Source of the DNA: Allostreptomyces psammosilenae
GTDB taxonomy: Bacteria; Actinomycetota; Actinomycetes; Streptomycetales; Streptomycetaceae
DNA length: 64,000 bases
Direction of reading: 5' to 3'
Assembly (NCBI RefSeq): GCF_013407765.1
Contig: NZ_JACBZD010000002.1
Span: forward strand, 754,001-818,000
Made by a program: the position numbers and the translations under genes. Under the pieces are notes generated by a model, which saw only the letters and a program-made list of their open reading frames with translations, was not told where the DNA came from and searched no databases. Every line of letters begins with the position of its first letter. Within the stretch, counting starts at the first letter, position 1. Of this stretch, positions 53,182-61,815 are shown in pieces.

Positions 53182-54561
53182 GTGGACCAGCCGCACCAGG
53201 CGCTGAGAACGCCGCGACCGCCGACGTCGCGGCCGTCTTCGCCGTCCCCGAAGTCGGCGCCCCCGCCGCCCCCGCGCGGGCCGGTGGTGGGCGCGTCCCG
53301 GCGCGGCGCCGCGGCGCCCTTCGCCGCGGACGAGGAGAAGCGGCGCGGTGTGCGCCGGATGAAGCTGGTGGCCACCGGCTTCCTCGCCGTCGCCACCGTG
53401 GTGTTCGTGCTGGCCAGGTGGGCGGAGGCGTCGGGGGCCGGCCCGTGGGCCGGTTACGTGCAGGCGGCAGCGGAGGCGGGCATGGTGGGCGCGCTGGCCG
53501 ACTGGTTCGCCGTCACGGCGCTGTTCCGACGGCCGCTCGGGCTGCCGATCCCGCACACCGCGATCATCCCCACCCGCAAGGACGCCATCGGCACCAGCCT
53601 CGCCGACTTCGTCGGTGACAACTTCCTCAGCGAGGAGGTCATCCGGCGGCGGCTGAGCGGGATGGGCATCGGGGCCCGACTGGGCGGCTGGCTGGCCGAG
53701 CCGGCCAACGCGGAGCGCACCACCGCCGAGCTGTCCACGGCGGTCCGCGGCGTCCTGCGGGTGCTGCGCGACGAGGACGTCCAGACGGTGATCGCCCGCG
53801 CGGTGACCCAGCGGGCGGCGCGCACCCAGGTGTCGCAGCCGCTCGGCGAGCTGCTGGACCGCGTCGTCGCCGACGGCGGCCACCGCGGGCTGGTGGACCT
53901 GGTGTGCAACCAGGCACACGACTGGCTGGTCAAGCACCGCGACGCGGTGATCGACGCGGTCGGCTCGGGCGCGCCCGGCTGGACGCCGAGGTTCGTCGAC
54001 GAGCGGATCGGCGCGGCCGTCCACCGGGAACTGCTGCGCTTCGTGACCGACGTCCGTGACGACCGCCAGCACGCGGCGCGCGGCGCGGTGGACCGTTTCC
54101 TGCGCGACTTCGCCAACGACCTGCGCAACGACCCCGACACGATGATGCGGACGGAGCGGCTGAAGATCGAGGCGCTGTCGCGTCCGGAGCTCCAGCAGAT
54201 CGTGGCCTCGGCGTGGCGCGGCCTGCGGGAGATGATCGAGTCCGCCGCGGAGGAGCCGGAGAGCGAGCTGCGGGCGCGGCTGCGCGACGCCGTGCGGGGC
54301 CTCGGCCGGCGGCTGGCCGAGGACCCCCGCCTCCAGGGCAAGGTCGACGCGTGGCTGGAGGACGCCGCCGCCTACCTGGTCTCCACCTACCGCGGCGAGA
54401 TCACCTCGCTGATCACCGACACGGTGGCGAGCTGGGACGCGGAGGACACCTCCCGCAAGATCGAGACCCAGGTGGGCCGCGACCTCCAGTTCATCCGGAT
54501 CAACGGCACCGTGGTGGGCGCCCTGGCGGGGCTGGTCATCTACACCCTCTCGCACCTGTAG
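53182..54561 (+). CDS. DUF445 membrane-associated protein
   Basis: A 459-residue protein of DUF445 (YjiN-like). A Pro-rich N-terminus of about 40 residues precedes one membrane helix (MKLVATGFLAVATVVFVLARWAEA). The conserved AGMVGALADWFAVTALFRRPLGLPIPHTAIIP and KDAIGTSLADFVGDNFLSEEVI follow, then a long helical region, and a C-terminal membrane helix INGTVVGALAGLVIYTL. The family is widespread but uncharacterised. GTG 53182 is chosen as the start nearest the conserved part with a GGGGGAGA site. Its start lies 131 bases from the divergent aminotransferase. Confidence 0.88.
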   Translation: MDQPHQALRTPRPPTSRPSSPSPKSAPPPPPRGPVVGASRRGAAAPFAADEEKRRGVRRMKLVATGFLAVATVVFVLARWAEASGAGPWAGYVQAAAEAGMVGALADWFAVTALFRRPLGLPIPHTAIIPTRKDAIGTSLADFVGDNFLSEEVIRRRLSGMGIGARLGGWLAEPANAERTTAELSTAVRGVLRVLRDEDVQTVIARAVTQRAARTQVSQPLGELLDRVVADGGHRGLVDLVCNQAHDWLVKHRDAVIDAVGSGAPGWTPRFVDERIGAAVHRELLRFVTDVRDDRQHAARGAVDRFLRDFANDLRNDPDTMMRTERLKIEALSRPELQQIVASAWRGLREMIESAAEEPESELRARLRDAVRGLGRRLAEDPRLQGKVDAWLEDAAAYLVSTYRGEITSLITDTVASWDAEDTSRKIETQVGRDLQFIRINGTVVGALAGLVIYTLSHL

Positions 54562-54600
54562 ACGAGCGGCGCGGCCACGGCGCCCCCGGGTGGTCGCCGC

Positions 54601-54906
54601 TCAGTCGCCGTCGCCGACGAGGTCGGTGAGGCCTCCGTTCAGCAGGTCGTTGAGCCCGCCGACCAGGTCGAAGTGGAAGCCACCGACGTCGTTGGTGTAC
54701 GAGGTGGTGCTGTTGGTGTTGTGCGTCTCGGTCTGGTTGATGTTGTGGGTTTCGTTGGGGGCGGTGTCGGTGCGCTCCTGGGCCACGGCGGGAGTCGTCC
54801 ATCCGAGCACCGCGACCATCATCGGCACGGTGGCCGCGGCGACGATCGCGTCGCGGGTGATGACGCGCTGTCCGATGTGGTGCGCCCGGTCGACGTGGCG
54901 GAACAT
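54601..54906 (-). CDS. Asn/Thr-rich small secreted protein
   Basis: A 101-residue exported protein. ATG 54906 follows GGAGG closely. The hydrophobic stretch AIVAAATVPMMVAVLGWTTPAVA is a signal peptide with cleavage after AVA. The mature 60 residues contain an Asn/Thr-rich run (ETHNINQTETHNTNSTTSYTN) with a THN repeat, which stands out in this Ala/Arg-rich proteome, then DLVGGLNDLLNGGLTDLVGDGD with an LxxLLNGGLTDL repeat. The composition recalls surface-active or amyloid-forming small proteins of aerial hyphae, but there is no chaplin or rodlin motif. Unknown family. Confidence 0.68.
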   Translation of the reverse strand: MFRHVDRAHHIGQRVITRDAIVAAATVPMMVAVLGWTTPAVAQERTDTAPNETHNINQTETHNTNSTTSYTNDVGGFHFDLVGGLNDLLNGGLTDLVGDGD

Positions 54907-55050
54907 GGGGCCTCCAAGGGTTATGGCGGGACCTTCCCGCAGGAAGAACCTCGGGCGTTGGTACACATGGCTCAATGCGTCCGGGCCGATTCCATCCGAT
55001 TGGCTCGCGCCCGTCCGAGTGGTTCCCGGGTTCTCGGCGGCCGGCGTGCG

Positions 55051-55240
55051 GCGAGGGGGTTTCGCCAGCTCATGGCCGCGTCGGGTGAGGGGCGGGGTTT
55101 TCCGTGGCCGGTGTGGTCCGAGGGGGTTCCGTCAGCTCCGTGCCATCCCCGTCCGAGAGGGTTTCGCCAGCTCCTCGCCATCCGGCCCGAGGGCCCGGGC
55201 TTCGCCGCCACGGCCCGAGGGCGGGGTTTTCCACAGGAGG
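55051..55240 (+). repeat. Degenerate GGGTTTCGCCAGCTC repeats
   Basis: Six degenerate copies of a GAGGGGGTTTCGCCAGCTC-like unit every 28-40 bases (near 55058, 55097, 55123, 55158, 55198 and 55225), running into the DnaA-box array. Together with that array they fill the 879-base gap 54907-55785, in which no gene is supported. Confidence 0.6.
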
Positions 55241-55620
55241 CGTGAGTGCCTTTGCCTGCGTGCCCGTCACTCTGCTATCCCCATGAACAAGGGGGGTTTG
55301 AGTTATCCACAGGGAGAGGGTTCCCCCTTGTGGCCGGCCGCCCTTTCCGGATACTCCTGGGAAACAAGGGGGGCCTGGGTTATCCACAGGGGTTGGCTCC
55401 CTCTTGCGTCCGTGGGCTTTTTGGGATACCCCTGGGAAACAAAGGGGGCCTGGGTTATCCACAGGGGCGGGTTCCCTCTTGTGGCGGTGGGCTTTTTGGG
55501 ATACCTCTGGGAAACAGGGGGGCGTGGGTTGTCCACAGGCTGAACGAATCCCCTTGCATCCCCTCCGGCTCTCTTGCTAAGCCTGGAGAAAAAAGGGGGG
55601 CGTGAGTTTTCCACAGGGGG
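55221..55620 (+). repeat. 76-bp repeat array with six DnaA-box-like motifs
   Basis: Units of about 76 bases built from GGGAAACAAGGGGGGC, a box and a CCCTCTTG/GGGCTTTTTGGG module. Boxes on the + strand: TTTTCCACA 55227-55235, TTATCCACA 55303-55311, TTATCCACA 55380-55388, TTATCCACA 55455-55463, TTGTCCACA 55529-55537, TTTTCCACA 55607-55615. Box spacing is 76, 77, 75, 74 and 78 bases. Units 2-4 are the best conserved. The GAAACAAGGGGG module is shared with the 13.8-kb copy. Confidence 0.9.
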
Positions 55621-55785
55621 ACGCGGGGGCTGGTGGGCCGGCCTGTTTCGTGCGATCCTGTGGCGCGCAAAGTTGTTGGTGGTCAGTCATGCGCCTCCCC
55701 CGCCGCGGCATCGCGGAGAGTTCGTCTGGTGGTTCCCGGGCGGACCGGTCGACGTCACCCCCGCAGCACCGCCGTGGGAGACACC

Positions 55786-57225
55786 GTGGGCATGGACACG
55801 CTGACCCGTCCGGCCGAGGGCACCCGTGCCCCCGCCCGCGAGGAGGCCGGGCCGCGCGATGGAGGACTCTCCGTCGCGTCGCGGAGACCTCCGGAGCCGA
55901 CCCCCGCCCACACCGCCCTCGCGACCGCCACCCACACCCCCCACACCGCCCTCGCGACCGCCACCCACACCCCCCACACCGCCCTCGCGACCGCCACCCA
56001 CGCCACGCCCGCCACGCGCCCCACCACAACCCCCCACCCGGCGGGCGGGATGTCCCCGAACGGCGCCGCCCCGCCGCCCACCCCGCCGCCCACCCCCACC
56101 CGGCCGCTGCGCGTCGCGGTGGTCGCCGAATCGTTCCTCCCCAGCGTCAACGGCGTCGTCAACTCGGTCTGCCGCAGCGTGGACCACCTGGTGGCCTCCG
56201 GCCACGACGTGGTGATCGTCGCCCCCGGACCCGGCCCCTCCCACTACCGGGGCGTGCCCGTGCTGCGGGTGCACAGCCTCCCGGTGCCCTTCTACCGCTC
56301 CTTCCCGGTCGGCCTCCCCGTCGGCCGCCCGCTGCGCCGCCTGCTGCGCGGCTGGGCGCCGGACGTCCTCCACGTCGCCTCGCCCGCCGTGCTCGGCGGC
56401 ACGGCGCTGCGCGTCGCGCACCGCCTCGGAGTCCCCTCGGTCGCGGTCTTCCAGACGGACCTGGCGGGCTTCGCCCGCCGCTACCGGCTGGGCGGCGGCA
56501 CCCGGCTGATCTGGCGGCGGCTGCGCCGCATGCACGGCAGGGCGACCCGCACCCTGGTGCCGTCCACCGACACCCTGCGCGCCCTGCGGGAGCAGCGGCT
56601 GCCCCGGCTGGAGCTGTGGCGGCGCGGCGTGGACGCCCAACGCTTCCACCCGAGCCACCGTTCCTCCACGCTGCGCCGCGCGCTGGCCCCCGGCGGCGAG
56701 GTGCTGGTGGGGTACGTGGGACGGCTGAGCAGCGACAAGCGGGTGCACCTGCTCGCCCCGCTGACGGAGCTTCCCGGCGTGCGGGTGGTGGTCGTGGGCG
56801 ACGGCCCGGCGCGGGCCAGGTTGGAGCGCCTGATGCCGCGCGCGGTCTTCCTCGGCCTCCTCCAGGGGGAGGAGCTCTCGCGGGCCTACGCCTCCCTGGA
56901 CGTCTTCGTGCACACCGGGGCGGACGAGACGTTCTGCCAGGCCGTGCAGGAGGCCATGGCCTCCGGAGTGCCGGTGGTGGCCCCCGCCTCGGGTGGTCCG
57001 CTGGACCTGGTGGACGACGGCCGTACCGGTCTGCTCTACCCGCCGGACGACGCCGCGGCGCTGCTCGCGGCGGTGCACCGGCTCACCCGCTCCCGGGCCA
57101 CCCGGCGGGCGATGGGCGACTGGGGCCGGCGCGCCGTGCGGGAGCGCACCTGGACGGCGGTCGGCCGGCAGCTGGAGCAGCACTACCGGGAGGTGCTGGC
57201 GCAGGCCGCCGCCGGGCCCGGCTGA
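55786..57225 (+). CDS. MgtA-like GT4 mannosyltransferase
   Basis: A 479-residue retaining GT4 glycosyltransferase. The first 100 residues are a disordered Pro/Thr/His-rich extension with an 11-residue repeat. The catalytic part starts VAVVAESFLPSVNGVVNSV (with the GVV loop binding the sugar nucleotide), then YVGRLSSDKRVHLL, VGDGPARARLE, and the E-x7-E motif ETFCQAVQE. The pattern fits GDP-mannose-dependent alpha-mannosyltransferases such as mycobacterial MgtA, which acts on glycolipids or phosphatidylinositol mannoside-like acceptors. GTG 55786 has GGGAG at five bases; ATG 55792 is an alternative. It lies directly after the DnaA-box repeat array and is monocistronic. Confidence 0.85.
   Translation: MGMDTLTRPAEGTRAPAREEAGPRDGGLSVASRRPPEPTPAHTALATATHTPHTALATATHTPHTALATATHATPATRPTTTPHPAGGMSPNGAAPPPTPPPTPTRPLRVAVVAESFLPSVNGVVNSVCRSVDHLVASGHDVVIVAPGPGPSHYRGVPVLRVHSLPVPFYRSFPVGLPVGRPLRRLLRGWAPDVLHVASPAVLGGTALRVAHRLGVPSVAVFQTDLAGFARRYRLGGGTRLIWRRLRRMHGRATRTLVPSTDTLRALREQRLPRLELWRRGVDAQRFHPSHRSSTLRRALAPGGEVLVGYVGRLSSDKRVHLLAPLTELPGVRVVVVGDGPARARLERLMPRAVFLGLLQGEELSRAYASLDVFVHTGADETFCQAVQEAMASGVPVVAPASGGPLDLVDDGRTGLLYPPDDAAALLAAVHRLTRSRATRRAMGDWGRRAVRERTWTAVGRQLEQHYREVLAQAAAGPG
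55909..56007 (+). repeat. 33-bp coding repeat in the mannosyltransferase N-terminus
   Basis: Three 33-base units encoding HTALATATHTP twice and HTALATATHAT once, inside the disordered N-terminal extension. Confidence 0.85.
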
Positions 57226-57418
57226 GCGGGCGAGGAGGTCGGCTGCTGCGCACCGAGGGTGGTCCCGCGCTCCGGCCCGGCGTTACCCGGGAGACCCTCC
57301 GGCGGGCCCGGCACGATCCGCTGCCGGAGGGGCGGGGCGGTTGCGCCGGCGCGGACCGCGGCCCGGTGGTCGCCGGCCCCGAACCGGAGCAGCCGCGGCG
57401 GGGCGCCGGACGGCGCGC

Positions 57419-57634
57419 TCAGCGTGGCCGGCGCAGCTCGCCCGCGACGACTCCGGCGACGAACGCGTCGTACTCGCCCGGGGTGAACACCAGCGGCCGC
57501 TGACCGGGGACGCGGGAGCCGCGCAGCGCCACCATGCCGTCGACGAAGCTGATCTGAACGCAGTTCCGCTTGTCGCCGCGGCTGTGACTGCTGCGCATCC
57601 ATGACGCACGACTCAGATCAACCTGTTTCTTCAT
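57419..57634 (-). CDS. DUF397 domain protein
   Basis: A 71-residue DUF397 protein: ASWMRSSHSRGDKRNCVQISFVDGMVALRGSR and LVFTPGEYDAFVAGVVAGEL. DUF397 proteins are abundant in Streptomyces and usually follow an XRE-type regulator gene with which they form a pair resembling a toxin-antitoxin or anti-regulator system. No XRE gene is next to this one, so it is an orphan. ATG 57634 follows AAAGGACGGTC. The upstream 211 bases are less GC-rich and hold its promoter. Confidence 0.85.
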   Translation of the reverse strand: MKKQVDLSRASWMRSSHSRGDKRNCVQISFVDGMVALRGSRVPGQRPLVFTPGEYDAFVAGVVAGELRRPR

Positions 57635-57845
57635 GACCGTCCTTTGCTGGAACCTGCACTGTGAAGGCGCGCTGTTACCGCGCGTTCACATTGCAGCCGT
57701 CGCGCTGTTGCAACGTCAATTCCGTCCGAGTGGCGGGACGGCCGGGATGCGCTTTCGGTCGGCATTGGATTGTCGGATCGAATGAGAAAAGGAAGAGCTG
57801 TTCGTATTGGCGGTCGTCCGGGGTGTGCATTCGCCCCGGACGCCG

Positions 57846-58727
57846 TCAGGCCCGCACCGCGGCCAGGTCGTGACCCCGCATCGCGTCGATGATCGGGTTG
57901 CCGGTCGGTGGCGGCACCTCGGCCGCCGGGCCCACCGTGCCGCGCATCACCTCGGCGATGCTGCCGCTGGTGGAGACCCGGTCCGCGCCGGCGAGCGAGG
58001 CGGCCCCGTCCGCGCCGGCGAGCGATCCGGCTGCGGCCCCGTCCGCGCCGGCGAGCGAGGTGGCCGCAGCCGCCGAGGCACCGGCCGGGTCCGCCCCGCC
58101 CTGGTGGCCGGCGTCCCCCGCCCGCCCGGCGTCGTAGCCGTCGCGCAGCCCGGTGGCGTTCTCCAGCCCCCGCCCCAGCAACTCGGTCAGCACGCCCTCC
58201 AGGGAGGCCAGCACGGCGTCCCCGGCCGCCGCCGTCAGCGCCTCGGCGGCCCGCTCGGCCGTCTCGCGCAGGATCTCCCGGACGGCCGTCCGGGCCGTCT
58301 GCGCCGGACCAAGCCCCGCCAGGCTCGGCAGCCCCGGGGTTGCCGGCGCGGCGGCGGCGACGGCCGCGGCGATCTCCGGCGCCAGGACGTCCAACTGCGC
58401 GACGATCGAGCACTTGCCGGCCTCGATCGCGGTGGCGGCGGTGTCCAGCGCGGAGGCGATGGTGCGGGAGGCGTCGGCCAGACCCTGGAAGTGCTGGCCG
58501 GAAACCTTCTCCCAGTGGCCGCCGAACGCCTCCATCCCCTCGCCGGAGCTGCCGGCCAGGAGCTGCGCGACGGCGCCGTCGGCCTCCTCGCGGGCCGAGG
58601 CGATCTCGTCGGCGTAGTCCCGGAACGCCTGCGCCACCTCGCGCACGGCGTCCTCGTCGAGGTCGGGCCAGGTGATCCCGATGACCCGCAGCGGGTACTC
58701 CAGCTCCTCCGGCAGCATCACCGCCAT
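57846..58727 (-). CDS. CpnT-N/WXG100-like domain protein
   Basis: A 293-residue protein. Residues 1-200 resemble the helical N-terminal domain of large secreted toxins of actinobacteria (WXG100-like, CpnT N-terminal): LPEELEYPLRVIGITWPDLDEDAVREVAQAFRDYADEI, and GGHWEKVSGQHFQGLADASRTIASALD. The second half is Ala/Gly-rich with SLAGADGAA repeats and ends ERxxx-free, so no toxin domain is attached. It may be a truncated polymorphic toxin, or a carrier or chaperone-like partner secreted by a type VII-like route. ATG 58727 has a GAGGGGG site. The DUF397 gene lies just downstream on the same strand. Confidence 0.72.
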   Translation of the reverse strand: MAVMLPEELEYPLRVIGITWPDLDEDAVREVAQAFRDYADEIASAREEADGAVAQLLAGSSGEGMEAFGGHWEKVSGQHFQGLADASRTIASALDTAATAIEAGKCSIVAQLDVLAPEIAAAVAAAAPATPGLPSLAGLGPAQTARTAVREILRETAERAAEALTAAAGDAVLASLEGVLTELLGRGLENATGLRDGYDAGRAGDAGHQGGADPAGASAAAATSLAGADGAAAGSLAGADGAASLAGADRVSTSGSIAEVMRGTVGPAAEVPPPTGNPIIDAMRGHDLAAVRA

Positions 58728-58984
58728 CGTGACCCCCTCGTCGGTGGCTCGATCCGCTTCGCCACGCCCCAGCAGCCGGCCAGTCATGGTAGTGGCGACC
58801 CCTGTGGAAAGGGGCCCGGGCGGTGCCGGGCGGGGGCGGCGGATCCCGACTGCGAAAGAGGTCGGCAACGCGCCCATTCGTCCCTTACGGGCAGGCCATA
58901 AGCTGACCCCGGACGGGTAAGGCGTCCGGGGACGGCGCGCCATGGCCGTCTCTACCGCGCCTTCGCTGATGACGGGAGCTGCTG

Positions 58985-59764
58985 GTGAGTGAGCCCAAGC
59001 CGATCGAGTCGTGGCTGACGGACATGGACGGTGTCCTGGTCCACGAGGGCAAGCCGATCCCCGGGGCCGAGGACTTCCTGCGGACCCTGCGCGAGTCCGG
59101 CAAGCCCTTCCTCGTCCTGACCAACAACTCCATGTACACCCCCCGTGACCTGCACGCGCGCCTCGCGGACATGGGGCTGGACGTGCCGATCGAGTCCATC
59201 TGGACGTCCGCGCTGGCCACCGCCAAGTTCCTGACCGGCCAGCGCCCCGGCGGCACCGCCTACGTGCTCGGCGAGTCCGGGCTGACCACGGCGCTGCACG
59301 AGGCGGGCTACATCCTGACCGAGCGCGAGCCGGACTACGTCGTCCTCGGTGAGACCCGCACCTACAGCTTTGAGGCGATCACCAAGGCGATCCGGCTGAT
59401 CGTGGACGGCGCCCGGTTCATCGCCACCAACCCGGACAACACCGGTCCCTCGGAGGAGGGCGTGCTGCCGGCGACCGGCTCCGTCGCGGCGCTGATCACC
59501 GAGGCCACCGGCGTCGAGCCGTACTTCGTCGGCAAGCCGAACCCGCTGATGATGCGCGAGGCCCTGAACACCCTCTCGGCGCACTCCGAGACCACCGCGA
59601 TGATCGGCGACCGCATGGACACCGACGTGGTGGCCGGCATGGAGGCGGGCCTGCGCACCTTCCTGGTCCTCACCGGCACCACGACGCGGGAGCAGGTGGA
59701 CCGCTTCCCGTACCGGCCCACCAAGGTCGTCGAGTCGATCGCCGACGTGGTGGCGATGGTCTGA
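58985..59764 (+). CDS. HAD-IIA family hydrolase (NagD-like)
   Basis: A 259-residue phosphatase of HAD subfamily IIA. The nucleophile motif is [13 protein letters not shown], motif II is [12 protein letters not shown], and the metal-binding end is [25 protein letters not shown] with the cap domain between. Substrates of the family are small phosphates such as nucleotides or sugar phosphates; specificity is unknown. GTG 58985 starts it directly after GGGAGCTGCT. It is transcribed alone toward a 340-base gap. Confidence 0.92.
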   Translation: MSEPKPIESWLTDMDGVLVHEGKPIPGAEDFLRTLRESGKPFLVLTNNSMYTPRDLHARLADMGLDVPIESIWTSALATAKFLTGQRPGGTAYVLGESGLTTALHEAGYILTEREPDYVVLGETRTYSFEAITKAIRLIVDGARFIATNPDNTGPSEEGVLPATGSVAALITEATGVEPYFVGKPNPLMMREALNTLSAHSETTAMIGDRMDTDVVAGMEAGLRTFLVLTGTTTREQVDRFPYRPTKVVESIADVVAMV

Positions 59765-60104
59765 GCGCCGAGGCCCGACTCGGGGCGGCCCCGGACGGCG
59801 GCCCGGTGACGGCACGGTGGTGCCCCCGGGCGGCCGGCGGCCAGGGGACGCCCAGAGGAGGGCCAGAGCGGTGCCCGGCCCCCGCCCGTTTCGCCGCCGA
59901 ACACACGGTTTCGGCCGCCGGGGACGGGCGTGTTCCCGCACGTTCCCCTATCGGAGTGTGCCGCAAGGCTCTACCGTGGGTCACGGCGAGCGCCTCGCGC
60001 GGATTCGGCCCGCAGCACCCGGGCGGGCCGGCGCGCGGAGGCAGTCCGGACTCGCCGAGCCCAGCGGGCTGACCCCCGCATCCTCCTGAGAAGGAACACG
60101 CCGG
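59765..60104. other. 340-base gap upstream of the SpoIIE-type gene
   Basis: No gene is supported. The likely promoter region for the phosphatase gene is the less GC-rich stretch at about 59930-59985. Confidence 0.4.
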
Positions 60105-61739
60105 ATGACGACATCCGAGGCCGGTCGCAGTGGCAGGGCAGGGGACGTCTCCGGCGGCGACCCCGCCGGTCGTGACGCTTCCCGGCCGGAGGCGTCCGGC
60201 GGTGGGCGGGGGGTGCCGCGCCCACGGAACCGGGCCGACGCCGTGCACCGGCCGGCGACTCCGACCGCCGCCGTCGCGGGCAACCCGCAGCGGGTGCGCG
60301 GCGGCGCCGGTCCCGCGCCCCGCGCCGGGACGGCCCCCGACGCCGGCGCCGAGACCGCCCATGAGGCCGACACCACCCCTGACGCCGAGGCGGCCCCCGA
60401 CGCCCACGCCGAGGCCGACGCGGCCGGCCCGGACACCGCGGGCGCGGCCGAACTGCTGCGGGACGTGCTGCTGCCCGCCGGCACGCCCGGCCTGGTCGCG
60501 GTCGAGACGGCGGTCGCCCACCGCCGGGCCGCCGCGCACGGCGCGGTCGGCGGCGACTGGCTGGACGTGATCAAGCTGCCGGGCGGCCGAGTCGGGCTCG
60601 TCGCCGGCGACGTCTTCGGGCGCGGCCTGCGCGCCGCCGCGCTGATGGGGCAGCTGCGCGCCACCGTGCTCAGCCTCGCCGTGCTGGACATGATGCCCTC
60701 GCTGCTGCTGCGTCACCTCGACGACGTGGTGCACCGGCTGGGCAGCGACTCCTACGCCACCTGCCTCTACGCCGTCTACGACCCGATCGCCAAGGAGTGC
60801 CGGGTCTCCTCGGCCGGCCACCAGCCGCCGGTGCTGATCCGCCCGGGGCGCTCCCCCGAGTCCCTGCCGCTGCCCTGCGGCGCCCCGCTGGGGATCGGCG
60901 GCGTGCCGTTCTCCACCGTCACGGTGCCGATCCCGGACGGCAGCCTGCTGGCGTTGGTCACCGATCCGCTCTCCGACGTCCGGGTCGAGTACGCGGCCGA
61001 GCGCGCGGCGGCCGAGCGCGCCGCGACGGAGCGGGCGGCGGCGGTCGGCGGGGAGCGGGCGGGCGTCCAGGACGTCCCGGATGCCCCGGGCGTCCCGGAC
61101 AAGGTCGAGCCGACGCTGCTGCCGGACCTGCTCGCCCGCCTCGGCGAAGGGCTGGCCGTGCCCCCGGCGGCGGCCGGCTCGTGGGGCGGCGGCCCGGCCG
61201 GTCCCGCCGGCGGCCAGGCGGAACCACCACCGGGCCTGCAGCCGCTGTGTGACGCCACGGCGGACGCCCTGCACGCCGCCGAACCGGCCGACGAGGTCGG
61301 GGTCCTGCTGGCCCGGCTGCGCGGGCTGCCGCCCTCGCACGTGGCCGGCTGGCAGCTGGCGCTGGACCCCCGCGAGGTCCGCCGGGCGCGCAGCCTGACC
61401 GGCGGCAAGCTCTACGACTGGGGCCTGGAGCCGTTCAGCGCCACCGTGGAGCTGATCGTCAGCGAGCTGGTCACCAACGCGATCCGGCACGCCCACCGCC
61501 ACCACGTGGAGCTGCGGCTGATCCGGGCCGGGAACCTGCTGGTCGGCGAGATCACCGACGACAACCACGACTTCCCGGCGCTCGTGGAGTGGGGCGGGGA
61601 GCGGGAGGACGGCTGGGGCCTGCGGGTGGTCAGCCGGCTGGCCACCCAGTGGGGGAGCGCCCGCGGCAGCACGGGCAAGACGGTGTGGTTCGAGGTGCTG
61701 CTGGTTCCCTCCGAGCGGGAGGAAATCGAACAGCCGTGA
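60105..61739 (+). CDS. SpoIIE-type PP2C phosphatase fused to HATPase domain
   Basis: A 544-residue fusion. Residues 1-110 are disordered. The PP2C domain (about 115-300) has the metal-site GGDWLDVIKLPGGRVGLVAGDVFGRGLRAA, SYATCLYAVYDP and VSSAGHQPPVLI; the later TDG motif is replaced by VTDPLSD. The C-terminal kinase-like domain (about 425-540) has LIVSELVTNAIRHA (N-box), EITDDNH and GWGLRVVSRLATQWG. Such fusions combine an RsbU-like phosphatase and an RsbW-like anti-sigma kinase and control sigma factors by partner switching. No GAF or PAS sensor is attached. ATG 60105 follows GAGAAGGAA. It is followed by a SsgA-like gene, which may hint at development. Confidence 0.9.
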   Translation: MTTSEAGRSGRAGDVSGGDPAGRDASRPEASGGGRGVPRPRNRADAVHRPATPTAAVAGNPQRVRGGAGPAPRAGTAPDAGAETAHEADTTPDAEAAPDAHAEADAAGPDTAGAAELLRDVLLPAGTPGLVAVETAVAHRRAAAHGAVGGDWLDVIKLPGGRVGLVAGDVFGRGLRAAALMGQLRATVLSLAVLDMMPSLLLRHLDDVVHRLGSDSYATCLYAVYDPIAKECRVSSAGHQPPVLIRPGRSPESLPLPCGAPLGIGGVPFSTVTVPIPDGSLLALVTDPLSDVRVEYAAERAAAERAATERAAAVGGERAGVQDVPDAPGVPDKVEPTLLPDLLARLGEGLAVPPAAAGSWGGGPAGPAGGQAEPPPGLQPLCDATADALHAAEPADEVGVLLARLRGLPPSHVAGWQLALDPREVRRARSLTGGKLYDWGLEPFSATVELIVSELVTNAIRHAHRHHVELRLIRAGNLLVGEITDDNHDFPALVEWGGEREDGWGLRVVSRLATQWGSARGSTGKTVWFEVLLVPSEREEIEQP

Positions 61740-61815
61740 GGGGGCTCCCTCGAAAGAGTCCGGAATTCGTCGCGAAATCCGCGTCATGTCGACGGCCGAC
61801 GTTGGTCTTACAAGC

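Noticed and set aside
55221-55620. Chromosomal replication origin
   Set aside because: DnaA boxes are present but dnaA, dnaN, rpmH and gyrB are not in the window, and the spacing is that of a tandem repeat. An accessory DnaA-binding site remains possible.
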